A stretch of DNA of 22,447 nt from an uncultured Clostridia bacterium (GCA_947427325.1 CANEHP010000014.1:1-22447), one strand, 5' to 3'; counted from the stretch's first letter, positions 8,442 through 16,042 are shown. Notes: a model not told the origin generated them from the sequence alone. Translations and numbers: made by a program.

Positions 8442-9524
8442 TCAGCCTAAAACCTTTTCCGCAAAGATATATGGACAATAGGTCTTAGGAGCAGCCAAAG
8501 GACGAGCTGCCAATACAAGCGATCTTGTGTTGTGTTCCCTGTCGATATTCAGCTTAGGCACACGCTTGGCGGCAATGGTCTGGAAGTTATCGCTGTTATG
8601 AGGTATCTGTGTGATCTGACCGTACATAAGGTGACCACACTTAGGGAATGTTACCATAGCCCCGTCAGCGGGGAAGTAGGATACATTTTTGCCGGCTTCG
8701 TTCTCATAAGTGTTGTTGACCACCCATACTCTCAGTATATAACCTCTGAAATTAAGCACCCCCAAAGTAGATACACCGGGATATACGAGCTTTTCATCAA
8801 TGCCGCCAAAGTTGACCTTAAGATTTGCGTCAAGGAGTTTAAGAATGGTAGGATTACTGTAAAAAACATTTGATACATCTGCACCGATAATTAGATCTGC
8901 GGCATTTAAGCCACGCTGCGCCAAAAGATCGCACATTGCCTTTACATCGCCTATGATGTCCGCATTATCGCTATTCCATTTGTTGGCGGTTATGTAGGAA
9001 TGTTCCGAGCTTTCACCCTCAAAAAACTGCACATAGCGCACATCTCCTTTAGTACCGTCCTCATAGTATTCCTGCATCTCACAGGCGTTGTTCATCATCG
9101 TCTGCACTGCCATCCACTCCTCACGGCGGGAAATGCGAAGGTCAAGGTCGATAAAATCTTCTTTTTGAAGTCTAAGAGCTCTTTCAGCAGGAGTGCTGTT
9201 TGAGTAAAGCGCTTCTCCAAAGTTTCTCTTGGCGAGATCGTCCGCAGTTAAGGGATGAGAAAGCCCGGTGTAAGCAGGCTCGTACTCATGAACTTCAAAG
9301 CCTCTCCTTTCAACGGGAATAGCTCCGATGCGAGGCGTTACGAAAGCTGCCATTTTACGGCTTCCTTTGCGATATTCAACCAAAACCTTATCAGATTTAA
9401 AAATATCTTTCGCTTCGGTAGGAAAGTATCTGTCTTTAAAAAAGAAGGCTTCGGGAGCAATCGTCTCGACGACAGCCCTCATTGTATAGGTGCTGAAAAT
9501 ATCTATTGTGTTTGTAACAGGCAT
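8442..9524 (-). CDS. Major capsid protein, lambda gpE family
   Basis: A 360-aa capsid subunit. It opens with the family's N-terminal pattern (MPVTNTIDIFSTYTMRAVVE, then FFFKDRYFPTEAKDIF). It also contains the RRGFEVHEYEPAYTGLSHPL region, the ADLIIGADVSNVFYSNPTIL stretch and the C-terminal NTRSLVLAARPLAAPKTY. The length matches lambda E (about 340 aa). Ribosome binding site AAAGGAGGTAATTTCAAA. It ends with TGA, which shows TGA is a functional stop in this phage. Confidence 0.95.
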   Translation of the reverse strand: MPVTNTIDIFSTYTMRAVVETIAPEAFFFKDRYFPTEAKDIFKSDKVLVEYRKGSRKMAAFVTPRIGAIPVERRGFEVHEYEPAYTGLSHPLTADDLAKRNFGEALYSNSTPAERALRLQKEDFIDLDLRISRREEWMAVQTMMNNACEMQEYYEDGTKGDVRYVQFFEGESSEHSYITANKWNSDNADIIGDVKAMCDLLAQRGLNAADLIIGADVSNVFYSNPTILKLLDANLKVNFGGIDEKLVYPGVSTLGVLNFRGYILRVWVVNNTYENEAGKNVSYFPADGAMVTFPKCGHLMYGQITQIPHNSDNFQTIAAKRVPKLNIDREHNTRSLVLAARPLAAPKTYCPYIFAEKVLG

Positions 9525-9540
9525 TTTGAAATTACCTCCT

Positions 9541-9909
9541 TTAATATTTCATTGCCGCAGTAAGCTCAATGCCATAAGCTCTGAGGGTGTCTAAATCGTC
9601 CTCTGTAATGGTATAGCCTTCTGCAGCGCTGACTTTGTTGCTGTTAAATTTCCCGCTAATATAGACAATTACAGGTGTTTCCTCTTCACTGTTCTTTACG
9701 GGATCTGTCAATATGCCATAAGCTTTTGCGCCTGTCGTCTTACCCAGCACTTCAAGCTTTCCCTCTGCATTCTTGGCAAGGATAGTACCACGTGGCAAAT
9801 CTCCGCTGTTTGCCACCAAATATCCTCCGCCGGCACGACAAGGGGGATATGTGCCTACGATCAAATCATCGGGTTCATACTGAGCGATTTTTTTATTTAA
9901 CTCAATCAT
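9541..9909 (-). CDS. Head decoration protein, lambda gpD-like
   Basis: A 122-aa capsid-stabilising protein. The segments LIVGTYPPCRAGGGYLVANS and LPRGTILAKNAEGKLEVLGK, then AYGILTDPV, are typical of the gpD-type decoration domain. The ATG overlaps the stop of the protease/scaffold gene by 8 bases (ATGATTGA) and the capsid gene follows after 16 bases, the lambda C-D-E order. Confidence 0.85.
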   Translation of the reverse strand: MIELNKKIAQYEPDDLIVGTYPPCRAGGGYLVANSGDLPRGTILAKNAEGKLEVLGKTTGAKAYGILTDPVKNSEEETPVIVYISGKFNSNKVSAAEGYTITEDDLDTLRAYGIELTAAMKY

Positions 9910-10363
9910 TTTTTACCTCCGATCCCAACAAAGCATTAACAGTATCTCTTGCGTCCTGCATATTCTGCTCCTCTGTCTTAGCTGCAGGCGCAGCATCATC
10001 GGGCAGAGCTGCACTGTTTACTTTGCCAACATTTGATGCAACTGTGTCCTGCTGCATTTTCTCAAAGTAATTTGCTCCCTTCTGCACATCATCCTTGGCG
10101 GCTCTGTAAGCAAGCTCCGCAGCAGTGCAGGGGTTATCTCCGAATTTCGCTTCCTTTACCAATTCTGCATTGTAAAGCGGAGCAATCTCGTCGATTTCGG
10201 CAAGACGCTTGCGCTCTGCCTCGACTGCTTCCTTGGACGCCTTTTGAACCGCCTCTTCTGCTGCGGACTTTCCCTGCTGCAAACAAGCGTTCTTGATCTC
10301 ATCTTCAACAGCCTTTGCAAGCTCAGGATTTTCCGCACGAAGCTCTTTTAAATCTTTTGCCAC
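9902..10363 (-). CDS. Nested scaffold protein from an internal GTG start (lambda Nu3-like)
   Basis: Within and in frame with the protease gene, AAGGAGGT (10371-10378) stands 7 bases before GTG at 10363. This is a ribosome binding site stronger than most in the window and has no other apparent purpose. It would yield a 153-aa protein beginning with VAKDLKELRAENPELAKAVE: helical, charged and Ala-rich, as expected for a scaffold. Lambda makes Nu3 the same way from within gene C. The signal is seen in sequence; use of the internal start is inferred. Confidence 0.72.
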   Translation of the reverse strand: MAKDLKELRAENPELAKAVEDEIKNACLQQGKSAAEEAVQKASKEAVEAERKRLAEIDEIAPLYNAELVKEAKFGDNPCTAAELAYRAAKDDVQKGANYFEKMQQDTVASNVGKVNSAALPDDAAPAAKTEEQNMQDARDTVNALLGSEVKND

Positions 10364-11152
10364 AAATTTGACCTCCTTGTTATTTTCTGACTTGTTATCT
10401 ATCGCAACGCCCTTGCCTTCTTTTTGCTCAGGCTCTATTGCCAAAGGTATATTATCGGGACATTTAAGACCCATAAGCGAAAAATACTCACCGTTGACTT
10501 TAAGAGCAGTCCTGTCAGCGCAGGCGGCAATACTCAAATTGCTCTCGCTCTCAAGCAGTTCATCAGCAAAGCCCTTTTCCACTGCTTCTTCTCCTGTCAT
10601 ATATGTTTCGGCGGACATCATATCAAGCAGCTCTTTTTCGCTCTTTCCTGTTTTTCTACGATACGCCGCCGCTATTGCCTTGTCATATTGCTTATTTTCT
10701 TCAACGACTGTCTTCAGCTGATCTTCGTTATACCAGCCGTAAAGCAATGTTAATGATTTATGTATCATTACAAGAGAGGAAGATGTCACCGTTACCTTAT
10801 CCGCTGCGCACATAATCATTGAACCGGCAGACATTGCTACTCCGTCCACTGAGCAGGTAATTTTCGTACCGTTTTTTGCCATTTCTCTCAGGCGGTTGTG
10901 TATAAGTATTGCCTCATGCACGTCTCCGCCCAAGGAATTGAGCCTTATATTCAGCTTTTTACAATTACCGATTTCCTCAAGCTTTTTTATAACCTCCGAA
11001 CCGATAATAAAATCTCCCTCGACAGGTTTATCCGTCCACCAATCCACAGGACGCTTTTTTATCACATTGCCGTACATTTTGATTTCAGCCGCTTCCGTTT
11101 TTTCATCGACAGCCACTGCAAAATGTGATTTGATGTTTTCGCCGAATGGCAT
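9902..11152 (-). CDS. ClpP-like (S49/S14 type) head maturation protease with C-terminal scaffold
   Basis: A 416-aa fusion of a serine protease and a scaffold. The protease part (about 1-220) has the ClpP-type pattern NIRLNSLGGDVHEAILIHNR. The nucleophile Ser is at about 108 in GVAMSAGSMI, His at about 131 in LVMIHKS, and the C-terminal family hallmark TYMTGEEAVEKGFADELL is present. Residues about 260-416 are Lys/Glu/Ala-rich helical, typical of a scaffold degraded during maturation. An internal GTG start (separate entry) probably makes the scaffold alone. The start follows GGAGGAATTATT. Before element insertion this site lay directly after the portal stop. Confidence 0.9.
   Translation of the reverse strand: MPFGENIKSHFAVAVDEKTEAAEIKMYGNVIKKRPVDWWTDKPVEGDFIIGSEVIKKLEEIGNCKKLNIRLNSLGGDVHEAILIHNRLREMAKNGTKITCSVDGVAMSAGSMIMCAADKVTVTSSSLVMIHKSLTLLYGWYNEDQLKTVVEENKQYDKAIAAAYRRKTGKSEKELLDMMSAETYMTGEEAVEKGFADELLESESNLSIAACADRTALKVNGEYFSLMGLKCPDNIPLAIEPEQKEGKGVAIDNKSENNKEVKFVAKDLKELRAENPELAKAVEDEIKNACLQQGKSAAEEAVQKASKEAVEAERKRLAEIDEIAPLYNAELVKEAKFGDNPCTAAELAYRAAKDDVQKGANYFEKMQQDTVASNVGKVNSAALPDDAAPAAKTEEQNMQDARDTVNALLGSEVKND
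10371..10378 (-). promoter_or_regulatory. Internal ribosome binding site for the nested scaffold
   Basis: Minus-strand AAGGAGGT inside the protease coding region, 7 bases upstream of an in-frame GTG at the start of the coiled-coil scaffold part. Confidence 0.72.
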
Positions 11153-11173
11153 AATAATTCCTCCTTATGCTAA

Positions 11174-11330
11174 TACTAATTCTTGATTGAAAGTAGACAA
11201 AAGATTTGCGAGGATGATTTTTGCAAGACAAGGCGGAGGACGCCGCAAGGCTGACGCCTTGCAAGGACGACAACGCAGTATTGCGAAAATCAGACCGCAA
11301 AGATTGTCTACTTTCAGTCAAGAATTAGTA
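11174..11330 (+). mobile_element. 157-bp MITE-like element, copy 1
   Basis: A non-coding element beginning TACTAATTCTTGATTGAAAG and ending in its near-perfect complement; the terminal repeats match over 26 of 27 bases. It is flanked on both sides by TAA, consistent with a 3-bp target duplication. The centre holds a perfect hairpin GCAAGGC-TGAC-GCCTTGC, and the whole element is an imperfect palindrome. It is identical base for base (157/157) to the reverse complement of copy 2. It lies between the portal and protease genes and supplies the last codon and stop of the portal. It has no transposase, so it would have been mobilised in trans. A 3-bp TNA-type duplication is known for IS1031-type members of the IS5 family; that link is only a suggestion. 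Confidence 0.88.
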
Positions 11331-12851
11331 TAAGCCGTTTTCTGCGTTATCTTTTTCTTTAAGTCCAAGCCTGGCTTTTCTTATAAGCTTGTTCTCCTCT
11401 TCCAAAGCCTGCATATTTTCCTCCCAATTCTCGCCGTAGTATTCCCTTGTAATCTGCTCGTTGGTTTTCCAGCCGTTAGCAACCAACTCTTTATTTGCTT
11501 TTGCTTCTTTAACGGGATCAAGGTGAGTTTGAGCGGGACCGTCCCACCTCGAACCGCACCAAGCTGCTCGTATAAGGGGATTGTCAAAAAAGCCGGGAGC
11601 ACGGATTCTGCCGTTTGCCACCGCTTCAGAGAGCCAGACTTCATATACGGGCTGACAGAAATCATTCACGAACCATGCACGTCTTTTTCTGAAAACCTCC
11701 CAGGCTTCTTCCAAAGCCCCCTTTGCCGCCGAGTATGACGAGTTGAATTCTTTTATCAAAACATCATAGGGCATCTCCAAAGCCGCTCCCGCCTGCTTGT
11801 TGACAGCCTTCATAAAGGTTTCAAAGCCTGCTGTGGGAATATTGGGATTGCCAAATACCACATCTTCGTTTTTGCCAAGGTGAATAGTTGCTCCCGGTCC
11901 TACTTTGTATTCGGGAATTTCCTCTTCTTCGTCTTCGTCTTCGTCTTCACCTTCCCCCTGTCTCACATTCGGCATAGTGGTTGGGTCTGAAATTGTTTTT
12001 ATCCAAGCCGTAAAGTATGATTGCACAATAGCGGCGGTAAGCTCGCTTTCGGTGTATCTTCGGCCTTGCAAAAGGATCTCAATTACGGGAGCAAGATTTG
12101 TAACGCCACGGTATTGGTCGGGACGCTCAGCATCCATTATATGTAAAATATTAGGCAGTCCTGTATAACGCCCCACAGCTTCAACTCTTATCCACTCGGT
12201 ATTTTTTGAATAATATACCGTTCCCGGATACTCGGTGCAAATGTGATATGCTATAACCTTGCCGTTTTTGTCAACTTCAACACCGTCATGCACTGTGTTT
12301 CCCTTATACACTCCCTCCGTTATACCGTACAAACCGCCGTTGACATTAAAAGGTGTACAAACACGGTCAGCTTCTATCAGCTGTAATCGCAATGAATAAG
12401 GATTGAGCGACGTTGCCTTTTCTCTTTTTAGTAGAGCAAACACATCGCCGCTCATAAGCCAGGATTTTACCGCTAAATGCTGCAATTCAAAAAAATTATT
12501 AAGTCCCAAGGCATCGCAATGTGATTTGTTTTCACACCAGAGCCTGAACTCTGCCTCCGTTTGTCTGCACCATTTCTTTGCCGTTTCGGGAGATATGCCC
12601 AAAATATCAAGGTTTAGATTGCACTTCATGCGCAGCCCCCGACCCACAATTTTGGTGCAGTTGGTATTTATATCAGCTGCCGCCACAGGTGCAGCCATAT
12701 ACAGCATTCTGCCTCTTTGCCTTAGAGTAAAATTATTAAAATCTATATCCTCTACAGGACTTGCGGATACTGCATTAAAAGCCTTTAAAGACCTTTTGTC
12801 ATGGGAAGCTCCCGCATCTGAATAGCCACTGTCAATATGCAAGTTAGACAT
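11325..12851 (-). CDS. Phage portal protein, lambda gpB family
   Basis: A 508-aa subunit of the dodecameric DNA-entry portal at one capsid vertex. Family features include LYMAAPVAAADINTNCTKIV near the N-terminus, the central RLQLIEADRVCTPFN, and the C-terminal half with FNSSYSAAKGALEEAWEVFR then FCQPVYEVWLSEAVANG and RWDGPAQTHLDPVKEA, close to lambda B. An acidic run EDEDEDEEEE lies near residue 300. The start has a TTGAGGTAAAAA ribosome binding site. The final Tyr and TAA stop come from the inserted copy-1 element; removing it gives an ending NGLA followed by TAA. Both flanks carry identical inverted elements. Confidence 0.95.
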   Translation of the reverse strand: MSNLHIDSGYSDAGASHDKRSLKAFNAVSASPVEDIDFNNFTLRQRGRMLYMAAPVAAADINTNCTKIVGRGLRMKCNLNLDILGISPETAKKWCRQTEAEFRLWCENKSHCDALGLNNFFELQHLAVKSWLMSGDVFALLKREKATSLNPYSLRLQLIEADRVCTPFNVNGGLYGITEGVYKGNTVHDGVEVDKNGKVIAYHICTEYPGTVYYSKNTEWIRVEAVGRYTGLPNILHIMDAERPDQYRGVTNLAPVIEILLQGRRYTESELTAAIVQSYFTAWIKTISDPTTMPNVRQGEGEDEDEDEEEEIPEYKVGPGATIHLGKNEDVVFGNPNIPTAGFETFMKAVNKQAGAALEMPYDVLIKEFNSSYSAAKGALEEAWEVFRKRRAWFVNDFCQPVYEVWLSEAVANGRIRAPGFFDNPLIRAAWCGSRWDGPAQTHLDPVKEAKANKELVANGWKTNEQITREYYGENWEENMQALEEENKLIRKARLGLKEKDNAENGLY

Positions 12852-12946
12852 TTTTTACCTCAATTTCAAAAATTCGCATAGTAATCGAGAGGGGACATAT
12901 CGTCTCGCTCTCTTACCATGTGTGAAAGGACACTATGACAACCTAA
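12852..12946 (-). other. Untypical spacer between portal start and element copy 2
   Basis: 95 bases without a recognised gene apart from the portal ribosome binding site. A 17-codon reading (MVRERDDMSPLDYYANF) ends shortly before the portal. It looks protein-like but is too short to identify and has no good ribosome binding site. An otherwise packed operon would not be expected to have this gap. Confidence 0.4.
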
Positions 12947-13103
12947 TACTAATTCTTGACTGAAAGTAGACAATCTTTGCGGTCTGATTTTCGCAATACT
13001 GCGTTGTCGTCCTTGCAAGGCGTCAGCCTTGCGGCGTCCTCCGCCTTGTCTTGCAAAAATCATCCTCGCAAATCTTTTGTCTACTTTCAATCAAGAATTA
13101 GTA
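12947..13103 (-). mobile_element. 157-bp MITE-like element, copy 2 (inverted, identical to copy 1)
   Basis: Reads TACTAATTCTTGACTGAAAG on the plus strand and ends at GAATTAGTA. Its reverse complement is identical to copy 1 over all 157 bases. Both sides carry TAA. It sits in the gap between the small connector gene and the portal and breaks neither. With copy 1 it makes a perfect inverted pair about 1.6 kb apart around the portal gene. Confidence 0.88.
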
Positions 13104-13110
13104 TAAAAGG

Positions 13111-13365
13111 TTAATCGGTAGGTATTATTGCCGCCACAGCTCTTACAGGCTTGCCCTTAATGATAGCGTCATAGTAAGCCTGTCTTTTTACCGCCTCCTC
13201 GATTTCCTTGGACAAATTGCTTAAATCAAGGCGTGTAATTTGTCTGTCTCCGATAGTGTAGGACTTAACACCGCCTGACGTTAAAGCCTCCTGCGCCTGT
13301 ATAAGCCTGTCTATCTGCTTGCTGTAATATTCATACATTTTCTTCGCCGTTGCTTTACTTATCAT
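13111..13365 (-). CDS. Small head completion/connector-like protein (gpW/DUF6148-like)
   Basis: An 84-aa protein between large terminase and portal, the lambda W position. The helical N-terminal half (MISKATAKKMYEYYSKQIDR) is followed by SYTIGDRQITRLDLSNLSKE, a pattern shared by gpW-like and DUF6148 proteins. The alternative start is a TTG at 13377 overlapping the terminase stop. I chose ATG 13365; neither has a strong ribosome binding site, so translation is probably coupled to the terminase. gpW-type proteins bind the portal after packaging. The role is inferred from family resemblance and position. Confidence 0.7.
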   Translation of the reverse strand: MISKATAKKMYEYYSKQIDRLIQAQEALTSGGVKSYTIGDRQITRLDLSNLSKEIEEAVKRQAYYDAIIKGKPVRAVAAIIPTD

Positions 13366-13370
13366 ATCTG

Positions 13371-15290
13371 TTACCAATCATTGTATATATCTTCCTCGAT
13401 GCTTCTTTGTACCCTTTTTTTCGTCTTCCTTTTAGGCTTTGCCGCTTCTGTCTTTCCTTCGGAGATTGCCCTTAAACGTCTTTCTGTAGCGTCAATGTCG
13501 GCATCTAATGCCTTAAAAGCGGCATTTGCATAGTTTCGGCAGTCAAAAGCCTCGTTTCTCTCATGTCCCGGTATTTTCTCCCAGTGCCAGGGATTTTTAA
13601 GCTTTTCGTTGTACACTAAATGCTCTGACATATAGGACTTGAAAAATGCTTTTCCATAGTCGTCCCGCTTCGGAAAGTGACAGTAGTTTGCGCCGGGAGC
13701 TTTGACTCGAAGATTGTCAACGATTTTCTGCTTTCCTGCATCAACGCCGATTTCATAAACCCACACCGTGCCTATCGCTTTTCCGCCCAAAACGATTTTT
13801 TGCTTTTTGGGGGGAGAAGTATACGGAATGTCCCTGCTTCCCGCTGCGCCCTTGATTGCGAAAACATTCTTGGCTTGACGTTCCAAGCACCGTTGTCTGA
13901 CCTCCTGAGTAAAATGACCGCCCTCATCAATAAAGGTCAGCGAAATTTTAAGGGTAATGCCGTTTGCAAAAGTGTACCTGTGATCTATAACGTCGTCAAG
14001 CTGCTGCCACACTGCATCGGAATCGGGACGCCCCATAATAACGCCCTTTTTAATGCCCCAGCTTTCGCCGAAATGACCGTAGCCCACAACCTCATATTCC
14101 AATCGGTCGTCCTGTGTATCTACACCACAGGTAAGGATTATAACGCCGGTCGGAAGCTCTGCATCATATTCTTCTCTTCTCGCCATAACATCCTCTTCGC
14201 TGTCCATATCCCCACGGACTTCCCACAGCATACCGAATCTGGTGTTGTAAACGACTTGCATTTGTGCGGAGTCACCGTTGGCTTGAAGATATTCAAGTAT
14301 GATTTTTTTCCACTCCACCCAAGGAGAAACCCAGGCGTTAATCCAAAAGGAACGTGTTTTGTGCTGTTCTTTTGCTTCTGGCACTTCAGCATCCCATTTT
14401 GATGACTGACCCTTTACTTCGTTTTCGGTTGAGACTCCACCGCAACAGGGGCAAACATAATAAATCTCCGATATATCGAATGTCTTTTCCTCTCCTTTTT
14501 GAGAGATTGTATGTGGAAACCTAATATCATTAAATGTGATTTCGGAAAACTCTCCACAATGCCTGCACTGCGTTACCCATTTTTCCATTGTACCCGTATA
14601 ATATGCCTTTTCGATTGCAGATTTCCCTTTGATGGTGGGAGTGGAAACCTCCACCAGCTTTCTGTTGTAAAAAGTTGTTGTTCTTGCCTTTGCCAATCCC
14701 CAAGGATCTCCCTCGCTTCCCGCAGATACAGCCCATCTGTCTCGCTCATCTCCTATAACATATCTCATAGGAAAGGAACATAGGTCGTGAGGTACATTAG
14801 AGCCTGCCATTACAAGAAAGCCTCCGGGAAATGTCTTTTGACGCTTTGTGTTTCCGCCGTCTCTGGTTTTGGGATCTGCGACCTTATTTTTAAGGCATTT
14901 TGTTTCCCGTATCATCGGAGCTATACGCATTTCGGAATAACGCTTTGCATCATCTATCGTAGGCTGTACAAAAAGAATAGGACCGGGGTCTTGGTCTATT
15001 ATATAGCCAACGATATTGTTCTCCAGTTCCGATTTGCCAACCTGCGAAGGAGCAACTACTACGATATGCTCCACCTTTGGGTCAGTAAAGCAGTTCATTA
15101 TTTCAAGCATATACGGCGTTCTTGATGTCCGCCATTTGCCTACCTCAGCTGACGACTCCGATGTAAGCCGTCTGTTTTTGTCGGCCCACTCCGCAACGGT
15201 AATATTTTCGGGAGGCTTCATTGCACTCAGCACCTTGGCAAGACAGGCGTTAAGCTTCGCTTCCCGCTGTCTCTCGGTTTCCGAATACAA
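13371..15290 (-). CDS. Terminase large subunit, GpA family
   Basis: The motor that cuts concatemeric DNA and pumps it into the head through the portal. About 640 aa, as usual for GpA. An ATPase Walker A-type motif (VVVAPSQVGKSE) lies near residue 85. A zinc-ribbon-like pair CRHCGEF and CPCCGG lies in the middle. The nuclease region includes LTCGVDTQDDRLEYEVVGYG and TFIDEGGHFTQEVRQRCLER, and the C-terminus has RNEAFDCRNYANAAFKAL. Two starts are possible: GTG at 15299, which overlaps the ribosome binding site, and TTG at 15290, eight bases after GGAGG. I chose the latter on spacing. GpA terminases normally act at cos sites. Confidence 0.95.
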   Translation of the reverse strand: MYSETERQREAKLNACLAKVLSAMKPPENITVAEWADKNRRLTSESSAEVGKWRTSRTPYMLEIMNCFTDPKVEHIVVVAPSQVGKSELENNIVGYIIDQDPGPILFVQPTIDDAKRYSEMRIAPMIRETKCLKNKVADPKTRDGGNTKRQKTFPGGFLVMAGSNVPHDLCSFPMRYVIGDERDRWAVSAGSEGDPWGLAKARTTTFYNRKLVEVSTPTIKGKSAIEKAYYTGTMEKWVTQCRHCGEFSEITFNDIRFPHTISQKGEEKTFDISEIYYVCPCCGGVSTENEVKGQSSKWDAEVPEAKEQHKTRSFWINAWVSPWVEWKKIILEYLQANGDSAQMQVVYNTRFGMLWEVRGDMDSEEDVMARREEYDAELPTGVIILTCGVDTQDDRLEYEVVGYGHFGESWGIKKGVIMGRPDSDAVWQQLDDVIDHRYTFANGITLKISLTFIDEGGHFTQEVRQRCLERQAKNVFAIKGAAGSRDIPYTSPPKKQKIVLGGKAIGTVWVYEIGVDAGKQKIVDNLRVKAPGANYCHFPKRDDYGKAFFKSYMSEHLVYNEKLKNPWHWEKIPGHERNEAFDCRNYANAAFKALDADIDATERRLRAISEGKTEAAKPKRKTKKRVQRSIEEDIYNDW

Positions 15291-15316
15291 TTTCTTCACC
15301 TCCGTTAAGATTTAAA

Positions 15317-15382
15317 CCACTTGGTGCGGCGGTAGCAGACTGTAAATTATATGTGACCCTTCTATGCGCCGCACCTCAGTGG
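15317..15382 (-). promoter_or_regulatory. Stem-loop in the large-terminase leader
   Basis: CCACTgaGGTGCGGCG and CGCCGCACCaaGTGG pair across a 36-base loop, about 15 bp of stem, ending 13 bases before the terminase ribosome binding site. No T-run follows on the minus strand, so it is not a standard terminator. A processing site, attenuator or protein-binding structure is possible. Confidence 0.5.
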
Positions 15383-15395
15383 ATTAAATAAATAA

Positions 15396-15479
15396 AAAAG
15401 AAAGGAGAAAAACCTGCAAGCAATAATTTGCCTGCGCTCTATCAACTTTAAAAAATTGACACAGCGCAAGCCCTTGCAG
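15396..15479 (-). terminator. Possible terminator after the VRR-NUC gene
   Basis: On the minus strand CTGCAAG...CTTGCAG encloses TGCGCT/AGCGCA and TCAA/TTGA pairs with internal loops. The T-rich run GTTTTTCTCCTTTCTTTTTT follows. The stem is interrupted, so efficiency is uncertain. If active it would separate the nuclease from the terminase transcript. Confidence 0.4.
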
Positions 15480-15495
15480 TCGAATGCAAAACCGA

Positions 15496-16013
15496 TCATA
15501 AAGTTATGTATTCCATTATCTTCTTTCTTGCTTCGTCAAAACCAACACATACAGCAGTATCATATCCTTTGGCGGCAAGCTCAGAAAGCCACTCCTCCTG
15601 ATATTTGCTTGTTTTTCCTTTGGGGGCTTTCATTTCAATTAAATAGTCCATAAGATTTGCCATGGGGAACAGGAAGGAAAACATCAGGCACACCCGGCTT
15701 TACTCCCATGCGCTTATACTAATTCTTAATTAAAATAAGACAAAGCCGGCGGGTGGGGCGTTCCTGATCAAGGAAGTCCCGACGCAGGAATATGCGGATA
15801 TTTCAAGTCGGGCTGACACAGAGCAGGGACGCCCCGGTCGGTGGATTTGTCTGATTTTTATTAAGATTTAGTATTAAACCTTGCCGCTTCACGCACGTCA
15901 CGTTTTCCGCCATTGGGAATATGAAACAATAAATTTAACTCAGGATATTTTCCTGACTGAAGCAGTGCCCAGTCAAATAACCACATCTGCTCCCTATCTT
16001 CTATATGCTGCAT
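15496..16013 (-). pseudogene. VRR-NUC family nuclease, broken by element insertion and a frameshift
   Basis: Three pieces rebuild one protein of the VRR-NUC phage type (PD-(D/E)xK fold, single-domain, about 110-120 aa). Piece one (16013 to about 15874) reads MQHIEDREQMWLFDWALLQS...LLFHIPNGGKRDVREAARF. The 157-bp element copy 3 interrupts it. Piece two reads KRMGVKPGVPDVFLPVPHGK then SYGLF. One extra A shifts the frame. Piece three continues EMKAPKGKTSKYQEEWLSEL and ends with TGA at 15496. Removing the element and one TAA copy restores AGG TTT AAG CGC exactly. The catalytic PDVFL and EMK motifs survive but in different frames, so the gene should be inactive. GGAG lies 10 bases before the start. 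Confidence 0.9.
15717..15873 (+). mobile_element. 157-bp MITE-like element, copy 3 (divergent interior)
   Basis: Exactly the same length as copies 1 and 2, with related ends (TACTAATTCTTAATTAAAAT on the left; the right end complement starts TACTAAATCTTAATAAAAAT) and the shared inner GACAAA boundary. The interior is different and GC-rich. It is flanked by TTA on both sides. The surrounding VRR-NUC reading frame allows the empty site to be rebuilt, proving insertion with a 3-bp duplication. Confidence 0.88.
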
Positions 16014-16042
16014 TCTTAATTAGCTCCATTTTGATAAAATAC

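Noticed and set aside
12866..13090. 74-codon minus-strand ORF across element copy 2
   Set aside because: Most of it is the non-coding element; only the last 17 codons lie outside and there is no proper start or ribosome binding site.
11174..13103. Composite transposon formed by the two identical elements carrying the portal gene
   Set aside because: Each element has its own TAA duplications on both sides and the portal is in its normal operon position, so the copies inserted independently.
13677..14402. 241-codon plus-strand ORF opposite the large terminase
   Set aside because: It is the antisense of a clear GpA gene and has no family features or start signal.
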